A DNA stretch of 64,000 nt from an uncultured Erysipelotrichaceae bacterium (GTDB lineage: Bacteria > Bacillota_I > Bacilli_A > Erysipelotrichales > Erysipelotrichaceae), in NCBI GenBank assembly GCA_945877255.1, contig CAMCRE010000002.1, positions 1-64,000 of the forward strand, read 5' to 3'. The position numbers and the translations under genes were made by a program. This document shows positions 19,706-26,857 of this stretch, in pieces (the stretch's first letter is position 1; every line of letters starts with the position of its first letter). The notes under the pieces were generated by a model. The model saw only the letters and a program-made list of their open reading frames with translations, was not told where the DNA came from and made no database searches.

Positions 19706-20534
19706 ACAGTATAATTTTCTATTAGTATTAGTTGGTGTAACGGTATTTAGTGCATCGGCTGGTGCAATTGGTGTGATAAGCGTATTGCGTCGCCAGAGTT
19801 TAATTGGTGACGCTATTTCGCACGCAACACTACCTGGGATAGTTATTGTGTTTATGTTGCTTCAAACTAAAAATAGTTTTTTATTTTTAGTTGGTGCAAT
19901 TATTGCAGGAATTTTTGCATATTTATTGATATTATTAATTAATAATAATACTAAAATAGATTTAGATACAACATTAGCGATTACACTAACGTTTTTTTTC
20001 GGATTAGGAATGATGTTGCTATCTATTTCATCTAAAAGTAAAAACGCAGCACAAGCAGGTATACAAGAATATATATTTGGAAGTGCAGCAACGATTAATC
20101 AAATGGATGTAATTATGATTGTAATTACGTCAATAATAGTTTTATGTGTATATTTATTTTTATATAAAGAAATAAAAATCTTTATTTTTGATGAATTACA
20201 AGCTATATTAAGTGGTTTTGAACCAAAAATAATGCATATTATTATTTTAATTAGCTCATTAATCGTAATAAGTGTTGGAATACAATCTGTAGGGGTAATT
20301 TTAGTTAGTGCGATGTTGATAGGACCGGGAGTAAGTGCATTACAATGGAGTAAAAAATTCCATGTTGTTGTGATCTTATCTGCAATTTTTGGGGCAATAA
20401 GTGGTTTTACAGGTGTGTTATTGTCATCTTACGTTGATAAACTACCTACAGGTTCAACAGTTGTATTCATCATGTCAATTATTACAGTTGTTTCAATTTT
20501 GATATCAAGATTGAAATTTAAAAAGGAGAAATAA
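19689..20534 (+). CDS. mntC: manganese-type ABC transporter permease 1
   Basis: 281 residues with about eight hydrophobic helices, ABC-3 family. The N-terminal VLRRQSLIGDAISHATLPG is the typical ABC-3 motif. Forms the channel with the second permease. No extra domain; the C-terminus ends in a basic tail. Confidence 0.9.
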   Translation: MLELFKQYNFLLVLVGVTVFSASAGAIGVISVLRRQSLIGDAISHATLPGIVIVFMLLQTKNSFLFLVGAIIAGIFAYLLILLINNNTKIDLDTTLAITLTFFFGLGMMLLSISSKSKNAAQAGIQEYIFGSAATINQMDVIMIVITSIIVLCVYLFLYKEIKIFIFDELQAILSGFEPKIMHIIILISSLIVISVGIQSVGVILVSAMLIGPGVSALQWSKKFHVVVILSAIFGAISGFTGVLLSSYVDKLPTGSTVVFIMSIITVVSILISRLKFKKEK

Positions 20535-20535
20535 T

Positions 20536-21624
20536 ATGCAACAAGAAATAATTTTAATTTTAATTTTAACTACGATTTCTTGTGCATTAACAGGAAGTTT
20601 TCTTGTATTAAGAAAAATGTCGATGATTACCGATGCAATATCACACACCGTATTACTAGGAATTATTATCGCTTATTTTGTTACAAGGGATTTAAATTCA
20701 CCATTACTTTTTATATTAGCAACGCTATTTGGACTTATTACAGTTTGGCTAGTGGAACTAATCGTCAAAACGAAACGAGTAAAAGAAGATGCATCGATAG
20801 GAATAATATTTCCTTTGTTTTTTTCGTTATCGATAATCTTAATTACTAAGTATGCACATCATGTTCATATCGATAAAGATGTCGTGCTTTTAGGACAATT
20901 AGTGCTAACGCCACTTTCAAGAGTCACATTATTTGGATATAGTTTTCCAGTGGCATTAGTAAGTTCTACCTTAATCACTATTATTAATGTAATTTTTATT
21001 ATCATATTTTATAAAGAATTAAAAATAACATCATTTGATAAGGAATATTCTAAGTTAATAGGTATTAGTAATACGCTTATTAGTTTCTTATTAATGTCGC
21101 TTGTTTCAAGTACTGCAGTAATGTCTTTTGATATTGTGGGAGCAATTTTAGTAATATCCTTAATGATTGTTCCAGCTTCTAGTGCCTATCTAATCACAAA
21201 AAAATTAGTGATGATGATTGTATTAACGTTATTGTTTGCTGTATCAGGTTCATTAATAGGATATGCCATAGCGTATTATTTCGATATATCAGTTACGGGC
21301 GTAATATCTGTTGTAAATGGAATAATATTTATCGTTGTAATGTTATTGAATGCTGAATCAAGTGTCATATATAAATACGGGCTAAAGAAATTTAAGAAAA
21401 AAAAGTTTGAACAACAACTTATATTAATTCACATATATAATCATGAAAAAGATTTTGAAGAATTGGGTGTAGAAACGATTAATTTGCATTTGAATTGGCC
21501 AAGAAAAAAACTTGAAAAACATATACTAGACTTAACAAAAAATGAAATGCTGTATAAAAACAATACGATGTATCATTTAACAACTAAAGGAAAAAAATAT
21601 ATCACTAAAGTTTTAAATAAATAA
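20536..21624 (+). CDS. mntD: manganese-type ABC permease 2 fused to a winged-helix domain
   Basis: 362 residues. Residues 1-280 are a second ABC-3 permease (VLRKMSMITDAISHTVLLG and about eight helices). Residues about 285-362 are a soluble addition: a basic stretch KKFKKKK, then a helical segment and LTKNEMLYKNNTMYHLTTKG, which reads like the recognition helix and wing of a DtxR-type winged helix. Bacillus-type Mn permeases can carry such tails, and in Chlamydia the YtgCR fusion releases a repressor by cleavage. Whether this tail binds DNA or is cleaved is unknown; no metal-binding or dimerisation domain follows it. Confidence 0.88.
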   Translation: MQQEIILILILTTISCALTGSFLVLRKMSMITDAISHTVLLGIIIAYFVTRDLNSPLLFILATLFGLITVWLVELIVKTKRVKEDASIGIIFPLFFSLSIILITKYAHHVHIDKDVVLLGQLVLTPLSRVTLFGYSFPVALVSSTLITIINVIFIIIFYKELKITSFDKEYSKLIGISNTLISFLLMSLVSSTAVMSFDIVGAILVISLMIVPASSAYLITKKLVMMIVLTLLFAVSGSLIGYAIAYYFDISVTGVISVVNGIIFIVVMLLNAESSVIYKYGLKKFKKKKFEQQLILIHIYNHEKDFEELGVETINLHLNWPRKKLEKHILDLTKNEMLYKNNTMYHLTTKGKKYITKVLNK

Positions 21625-21627
21625 AAT

Positions 21628-21656
21628 TTGACATAGCTATGATACATTGATAAAAT
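21628..21656 (+). promoter_or_regulatory. promoter of the AI-2E-family gene
   Basis: TTGACA (21628-21633), 17 bases, TAAAAT (21651-21656). It separates this gene from the Mn-uptake operon; no palindrome of the TTAGCTWWAGCTAA type is present here. Confidence 0.75.
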
Positions 21657-21673
21657 TAATCTGAGGGTTGTAT

Positions 21674-22801
21674 ATGAAAAAAGAAATTGAGAATTATAAA
21701 ACAAGATTACCAATGATTATAGGGATGATACTGATAGGTGTACTATTATATTTTAATATATCGACTATTAATAAATATATCACAATATTGAAACCTTTTT
21801 GGGTAGGTATAATTTTAGCGTACATTTTAAATATACCTATTACATTTATCGAAATGAAATTTAAAAAATTATTGCCGAATAAGTTTAATAAATATTCAAG
21901 ACTATTGTCAATCGGGATGACGATAATTTTTTCGATTTTAGCGTTATATTTAATTGTGATGTTAGTTGTACCACAACTTGTAACAACGATATCACAAGTA
22001 ATTGAAAACTCAAATAGTTACGTAGATGCAATAGAAAATTTAATTAATGGGATATTGCAAAAATTCAATTTCGGGACAGCATTTGATTTAAAAAAAGAAA
22101 TGGCAATAATTATTGAAAGTATTGCAAAGGAAATAGAATCTGTTCTGAAAGCTAATATTCCGAGTATTATTAATAACACAATTGGAATTACAACAAGTTT
22201 GCTTGTAAATTTAGGTACGTTTTTTATTGGCTTTATTATTAGTATTTATTTATTAAGCAGTAAAGAAATACTATTAAATCAAATAAAAAGAACGATGCAA
22301 GCGTTATTACCGCGTCGCATTAGTAACACTATTATTGAAATTAGTAAAGATGCAAATAAGATTTTCAAACAATTTATATCAGGACAAGTAAGTGATTGTA
22401 TTGCACTAGGGGTAATGTGTTATGTTGGGATGTTATTATTTAGGTTTCCTTTCGCGTTATTAATAAGTGTACTTGTTACAGTATTAGCTATTATTCCATA
22501 TTTTGGAGGATTTTTTGCGATGATGATAGGAGCGATATTAATGCTCCCTAATTCACCAGCACAATCAGTATATTTTATCATTTATTTTATGTTGTTACAA
22601 CAAGTGGAAGGCAATTTTGTTTATCCTAGAATAGTAGGTGACAAAGTTGGTTTACCAAGTGTATGGGTATTAGTATCTGTAATATTATTTAGTGGTATAT
22701 TTGGGTTTATGGGGTTGTTTTTTGCAGTTCCATTAACTGCTGTAATTTATCATTTATTTAAAAAATTTATCGACAATAAATTAAAAACACCATCGAATTA
22801 A
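21674..22801 (+). CDS. AI-2E-family membrane transporter, substrate unknown
   Basis: 375 residues with about eight hydrophobic helices. Recognised by FWVGIILAYILNIPI near the start, LVVPQLVTTISQ, and the C-terminal block FVYPRIVGDKVGLPSVWVLV, which is highly conserved in the family (YdbI, YubA, TqsA). Members are proposed exporters of small molecules, some of sodium or signal compounds. An in-frame TTG at 21668 falls on the GAGGG ribosome-binding sequence, so the ATG at 21674 is used. Its last codons form one arm of the terminator shared with the convergent gene. Confidence 0.85.
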   Translation: MKKEIENYKTRLPMIIGMILIGVLLYFNISTINKYITILKPFWVGIILAYILNIPITFIEMKFKKLLPNKFNKYSRLLSIGMTIIFSILALYLIVMLVVPQLVTTISQVIENSNSYVDAIENLINGILQKFNFGTAFDLKKEMAIIIESIAKEIESVLKANIPSIINNTIGITTSLLVNLGTFFIGFIISIYLLSSKEILLNQIKRTMQALLPRRISNTIIEISKDANKIFKQFISGQVSDCIALGVMCYVGMLLFRFPFALLISVLVTVLAIIPYFGGFFAMMIGAILMLPNSPAQSVYFIIYFMLLQQVEGNFVYPRIVGDKVGLPSVWVLVSVILFSGIFGFMGLFFAVPLTAVIYHLFKKFIDNKLKTPSN

Positions 22802-22818
22802 TTTGATGGTGTTTTTAA
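22781..22818. terminator. bidirectional terminator formed by two overlapping stop regions
   Basis: TTAAAAACACCATCGAAT (22781-22798) and ATTTGATGGTGTTTTTAA (22801-22818) pair with a single mismatch around a TA loop. It serves both convergent genes and codes for the final LKTPSN of both proteins. Confidence 0.85.
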
Positions 22819-23643
22819 TAATTGTAAGTCAAGAGGCAAATTAGATTTAACATTTATTTTTTCATTTGTTAGTGGATGTATAAATTCAATTTCGTGACAA
22901 TGTAATGCACAGCGGTCAAAAGTGTTACTTCCATTATATAAAGTATCTCCTAACAAAGGTGCCCCTTCACTAGCAAAGTGCAGTCTAATTTGATGTGTTT
23001 TTCCTGTATGTAATATTGCTTGATATTCGAAAATATTGTTGTGGTTCTTTATAAATTTATATTCTGTGATTGCTAGTTCACCGTCTTCAGAAATTATTCT
23101 TTTCATTTCATTTGGTAATTTTTTAATGTTTTTAATTATTACTCCATAATCGTTAATTTTATTTTTGACAAACAATGTGTATTTTTTCAAAATTGGTTCT
23201 GAATGCAATAAAGATCGAAAATAACGATGTTTAGCAATTAAAACAATACCGGAAGTTTCTTTGTCTAGTCGTGTCAATATATGTATGTTAGCGTTGATAT
23301 TTTTTTCTTTGTAATAATGTGCGATGATATTTGCGAGTGAATAGTGTGGGTGTCGCATTGACGGGATCGAAGGTAAATCTGTAGGTTTATCAACGATTAG
23401 AAAAAAATCATCTTCAAACAAAATATTTAAACTAGCATCATAGGGCATTAAAGAGCATTTCTCTTCTAAAATAGTAACATGAATAATATCACCATTAATT
23501 AGTACTGTGTTAATATTTCCGGGGAAATAATTAATTGTAATGTTTTCAACTAATTTTAATAATCTACGTGAAAATTGTTTTTGTTTGAGAAATGATTTAA
23601 TTGTAATGCTTTCGGATTCCGAATATTTAAATTCGAACGTCAT
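22798..23643 (-). CDS. RluD-family pseudouridine synthase
   Basis: 281 residues. An N-terminal S4-like segment (SFLKQKQFSRRLL to NGDIIHV) is followed by the catalytic domain with HILTRLDKETSGIVL, where the Asp of RLD is the nucleophile, and GKTHQIRLHFASEGAPLLGD. It isomerises uridine in rRNA or tRNA; the exact site cannot be told. It starts within the last four bases of tcdA (ATGA) and is co-transcribed. Its end overlaps the end of the convergent AI-2E gene. Confidence 0.9.
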   Translation of the reverse strand: MTFEFKYSESESITIKSFLKQKQFSRRLLKLVENITINYFPGNINTVLINGDIIHVTILEEKCSLMPYDASLNILFEDDFFLIVDKPTDLPSIPSMRHPHYSLANIIAHYYKEKNINANIHILTRLDKETSGIVLIAKHRYFRSLLHSEPILKKYTLFVKNKINDYGVIIKNIKKLPNEMKRIISEDGELAITEYKFIKNHNNIFEYQAILHTGKTHQIRLHFASEGAPLLGDTLYNGSNTFDRCALHCHEIEFIHPLTNEKINVKSNLPLDLQLLKTPSN

Positions 23644-24353
23644 TTTAATATTGTCATGATTGCTCTACTAGCAGCAATCATACCTGATGTTGCTGGTGAA
23701 AACACGACTGATGCAGGTGGCAAACATTCTTTCCTAATTTTTGAATCTGACATTATTTTTGATTGTGTAATTGGGTGTTCTAATGAATAAATTACAGGAA
23801 TGCGTCGTTTAATGCGATGTTTTTTCACTAGTTTTCGTAAATTTTTTGCCATTGGACAATATGTTGTTTCATGTAAAAAACCAACTCTTACTAAGCTGGC
23901 GTCTAATCTGTTAGCCATTCCTAAACTAGAGATAAACGGAATTTTTTTCCATAAGCAAGTTTGGATTAATTCAAATTTTGGTACTAATGTATCAATTGCG
24001 TCAATTACGAAATCTATTTTATATGAAAAAATTAAATCATTAATTTTTTTGTTGTAAAATTGAGGTATTTCAATCACATTACAGCTTTTATTAAATGATA
24101 AAATACGTTGTTTCATCACAGTTGTTTTTGGTTGACCTAAAGTTTCGTATGTTGCGTGAATTTGTCGGTTTAAATTAGAAGCGACAACAATATCTTTATC
24201 AACTAAAATAAGTGCGCCAACTCCACTTCGTGCAAGTGCTTCGGCGGCATAACTGCCAACTCCTCCGACCCCAACAATTAATACTGTTGCGTTGTTTAGT
24301 TTGTTTAAATTTTCTTTTTCTATTAAAAGTTCTACACGTTCTAAAGTATTCAT
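23640..24353 (-). CDS. tcdA: tRNA threonylcarbamoyladenosine dehydratase TcdA
   Basis: 237 residues. E1/ThiF-like ATP-dependent enzyme that cyclises t6A37 to ct6A in tRNA. The nucleotide motif GVGGVGSYAAEALARSG, the core DKDIVVASNLNRQ and the Lys in GQPKTTVMKQR are intact, as is DAIDTL. An upstream in-frame ATG (24365) has no ribosome-binding sequence. GGAG is spaced 6 bases before the ATG at 24353, giving MNTLERVELL. Divergent from the formate/nitrite channel gene. Confidence 0.9.
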   Translation of the reverse strand: MNTLERVELLIEKENLNKLNNATVLIVGVGGVGSYAAEALARSGVGALILVDKDIVVASNLNRQIHATYETLGQPKTTVMKQRILSFNKSCNVIEIPQFYNKKINDLIFSYKIDFVIDAIDTLVPKFELIQTCLWKKIPFISSLGMANRLDASLVRVGFLHETTYCPMAKNLRKLVKKHRIKRRIPVIYSLEHPITQSKIMSDSKIRKECLPPASVVFSPATSGMIAASRAIMTILK

Positions 24354-24374
24354 ACTGCTCTCCATTTCAATGAT

Positions 24375-24380
24375 ATTATA
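24375..24380 (-). promoter_or_regulatory. tcdA promoter -10
   Basis: TATAAT on the minus strand, 21 bases upstream of the chosen ATG. The -35 is not clear. Confidence 0.4.
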
Positions 24381-24416
24381 TATTAATAATATGTATTAGT
24401 AAATAAATATACTTTA

Positions 24417-24446
24417 TTGGAAAAATAACGTAAACTATGGTATATT
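24417..24446 (+). promoter_or_regulatory. promoter of the formate/nitrite channel gene
   Basis: TTGGAA (24417-24422), 18 bases, TATATT (24441-24446) with a TGG extension at 24438-24440. Confidence 0.6.
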
Positions 24447-24472
24447 AAATAGGCTATAAGAGGAGAAGTAAT

Positions 24473-25225
24473 ATGCACTTAACACCAAATGAAACGTTAG
24501 ACTATATTAGTGAATCATCAGAAATAAAAAATAAAAAATCAATTAAAAAAATGCTTGTTTTAGCTATTTTAGCGGGAATGGCAATTGGATTTGGAGCAAT
24601 TGGAAGTACATTAGCAGCCGGTGATTTTTATAAAACACATTATGGATTAGCTAAGTTTATTGCTGGAGTTGTGTTTCCAGTAGGATTAATTTTTGTAATG
24701 TTATGTCGACTAGAATTATTCACTAGCAATTGCTTGATTGTAGTTGGAGCTATTAAGAAAAAAATCACGATAGCTAATATGTTTAGAATATTAGCGATTG
24801 TATGGATTGGTAATTTAATAGGTGCATTGATTGTAAGTTTTATTACTTATAAAACAGGAACATTATCACCTGCTGCAAAATATTTCTTGTTTTCAGCAAA
24901 CTATGCACGTGTTTCTGCTTCAGCAATTGATATTTTCCTAAAATCAATTATGGCAAACGTCATTGTTGCTGCATGTGCAGTTAGTGCATACGCTGCTAAA
25001 GACTGGAGCGGAAAAATGTTGGCGTGTTGGTTTTTCATTATGTTATTTACGATATTAGGATACGATCACAGTATTGCTAATATGACCTATATTCCTACAT
25101 CAATGATGATGGGGGCAAATATTTCTATCGCACAAGCGTTTTATAATATTGGTATAGCGACAGTCGGTAATTTTGTAGGAGGAATCATAATAGGAATTAG
25201 TTTTTATTATGTGAATAAAAAATAA
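24473..25225 (+). CDS. formate/nitrite transporter family channel (FocA/NirC)
   Basis: 250 residues with six hydrophobic helices, the family size. It forms pentameric anion channels. Recognised by GAIGSTLAAG, FPVGLIFVMLCRLELFTSN and GYDHSIANMTYIP, the last carrying the gating His. A fermentative organism would use it to pass formate; nitrite or hydrosulfide are alternatives. GAGGAG precedes the ATG. murB follows after one base. Confidence 0.9.
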   Translation: MHLTPNETLDYISESSEIKNKKSIKKMLVLAILAGMAIGFGAIGSTLAAGDFYKTHYGLAKFIAGVVFPVGLIFVMLCRLELFTSNCLIVVGAIKKKITIANMFRILAIVWIGNLIGALIVSFITYKTGTLSPAAKYFLFSANYARVSASAIDIFLKSIMANVIVAACAVSAYAAKDWSGKMLACWFFIMLFTILGYDHSIANMTYIPTSMMMGANISIAQAFYNIGIATVGNFVGGIIIGISFYYVNKK

Positions 25226-25226
25226 C

Positions 25227-26129
25227 ATGCAGATTGTTGAGAGAATAAAAAAATTAGGAATTGAATATTCAACAAATGAGGTAATGAAAAATCATACCAC
25301 ATTTAAAATCGGTGGACCTGTGAAATGTATGGTTTTTCCAAAAACGGTACATGAAATCCAAATGATCTTGGAATTTGTTAAGAAAAATAAAATTAATTTC
25401 ATGACAATAGGTAAAGGAAGTAACTTGTTATTTGATGATGCAGGTTATGATGGCGTGATTATTAAAATTGCCGATAATTATGCAAAATATCACATTGAAG
25501 ATAACGTTATTGTGGTAGAAGCTGGTATTTCTATGAATAATCTTGCGAATATATTGGCAGATAAAGGACTTACGGGGTTTGAGCCATTATCAGGTATTCC
25601 AGGAACTATTGGTGGTGCGATTATGATGAATGCTGGCGCGTATGAAGCAGAAATAAGCGAGTTTGTAGAAGAAGTAACATTGTTAGATGAAAATAATAAT
25701 GTAGTAGTTTACGCTTGCAAGGATATGCAATTTTCATATCGAAGAAGTGTTTTAACGAATACAAAAATGATCGTTCTTCAAGTAAAATTACGTTTTTCAA
25801 AAGATTTGCCATCAAATATAAAAAAAAGAATTGATGAATATTCTGAAAGAAGAGCAGCTCGTCAACCGTTAGAATTTGGTAGTGCGGGTAGTATGTTTAA
25901 AAGACCAACTGGCTATTTTGCAGGGAAGTTAATTGATGATGCAGGATTAAGGGGCTTCGCTATTAATGATGCACAAGTTTCTGAAAAACATGCGGGTTTT
26001 ATAATTAATAAAGGAAATGCTACTTTTGATGACGTGATGCAATTAGTGAAGTATGTTCAAAAAATAGTTTTTGATAAATTTAATGTTATGCTTGAACAAG
26101 AAGTTAAAGTCATAAAAAAAGATAACTAA
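25227..26129 (+). CDS. murB: UDP-N-acetylenolpyruvoylglucosamine reductase MurB
   Basis: 300 residues, the short (type II) form. FAD enzyme making UDP-MurNAc for peptidoglycan. Recognised by NHTTFKIGGP, IGKGSNLLFDD, LSGIPGTIGGAIMMNAGAYE, SYRRSVL and GSAGSMFKRP, where the Ser is the proton donor; the C-terminal LEQEVKVI holds the conserved Glu. No ribosome-binding sequence is visible before the ATG, one base after the channel gene stop, so it is probably coupled. A strong terminator follows. Confidence 0.95.
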   Translation: MQIVERIKKLGIEYSTNEVMKNHTTFKIGGPVKCMVFPKTVHEIQMILEFVKKNKINFMTIGKGSNLLFDDAGYDGVIIKIADNYAKYHIEDNVIVVEAGISMNNLANILADKGLTGFEPLSGIPGTIGGAIMMNAGAYEAEISEFVEEVTLLDENNNVVVYACKDMQFSYRRSVLTNTKMIVLQVKLRFSKDLPSNIKKRIDEYSERRAARQPLEFGSAGSMFKRPTGYFAGKLIDDAGLRGFAINDAQVSEKHAGFIINKGNATFDDVMQLVKYVQKIVFDKFNVMLEQEVKVIKKDN

Positions 26130-26143
26130 TTTCACTATATAAC

Positions 26144-26177
26144 AAAAAAGATGAAGACTTTGAGCTTCATCTTTTTT
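26144..26177. terminator. terminator after murB
   Basis: AAAAAAGATGAAG and CTTCATCTTTTTT form a perfect 13-pair stem around an 8-base loop. Confidence 0.85.
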
Positions 26178-26202
26178 TATAACCATTAGGGAAGGTTATA
26201 GA

Positions 26203-26277
26203 ATTGAGTATCGTTGCGCAAAAAAGAATATGATTTGGGTAGATAATTGAGATAGCAACAATACTCAATACCCAAAT
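26203..26277. repeat. interlocked inverted repeats (alternative hairpins)
   Basis: ATTGAGTATCGTTGC (26203-26217) pairs with GCAACAATACTCAAT (26255-26269), one G-T. ATTTGGGTA (26233-26241) pairs with TACCCAAAT (26269-26277), and the base-paired zone can extend through TTGAG/CTCAA, competing with the first helix. The order A-B-A'-B' gives either a pseudoknot or two exclusive structures, as in riboswitch-like RNA. No known riboswitch class is recognised. Confidence 0.45.
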
Positions 26278-26590
26278 ATTATATCACACATATTTTGAAT
26301 TGTAAACACTTTTTTATGAAAAATTGAAAAAATTTTTTTAGCGTAAATTACAAAATCAAATGTCGCAGACCGGAAGAACCATACTGCGCCATTTTTTAGT
26401 ATAAAAAAGAGTTAATGTTACAATAAATTTACTTAAATTAATTTTTAGCGAATCAAATAGATATTGTAAGTTGATAAGTATTGTAGTTGTTACAATTTCA
26501 ACAACATATCAAAAAAAGAAATAAATTAATCAAAAATATAAATTATGTGTAATTCAAATGTGGTTTTAATGCTCTGAAAAAGTTTTTTAG

Positions 26591-26631
26591 TTGACTTTAG
26601 AGTTGGTTTAATATATATATATATATATATA
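26591..26631 (+). promoter_or_regulatory. probable surface-protein promoter containing an AT repeat
   Basis: TTGACT (26591-26596), or alternatively TTGGTT (26603-26608), stands 17 bases from a TATATA within a 21-base AT run (26611-26631). The run would include or abut the -10, so copy-number change could alter spacing or leader length. Confidence 0.45.
26611..26631. repeat. AT dinucleotide microsatellite
   Basis: Ten AT units plus one A, uninterrupted, 227 bases upstream of the surface-protein start. Long dinucleotide runs are prone to slippage. Confidence 0.9.
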
Positions 26632-26857
26632 CAGATAAATATATGATACATTATACAATTTTTAAAAAGTTTCTAATAGATGACAACATACCAGAAATTT
26701 TTTCGAATTATTTAAACAAAAAATATTCCATAAATTAATTTTTAATTGGGTAGAAAAAATTAACACGGTATATTTTTGAGACATATTACATTAACCAACA
26801 ATTTAAAAATAGTATTATTTATCAAATGAAAATTATTTGTAGTCGAAAGGGGAAAAT

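Larger units (their letters stand above)
26178..26857 (+). other. 680-base leader region before the surface-protein gene
   Basis: It holds two interlocked inverted repeats (26203-26277), a long AT dinucleotide run (26611-26631) behind a TTGACT box (26591-26596), and the AAAGGGG ribosome-binding sequence of the next gene. Small open frames such as one of 31 codons at about 26644 have no ribosome-binding sequence. No further gene is seen. Confidence 0.6.

Noticed and set aside
26644-26739. 31-codon open frame after the AT repeat
   Set aside because: It has no ribosome-binding sequence and no recognised similarity, and its composition is that of the AT-rich background. It is more likely part of the surface-protein leader.
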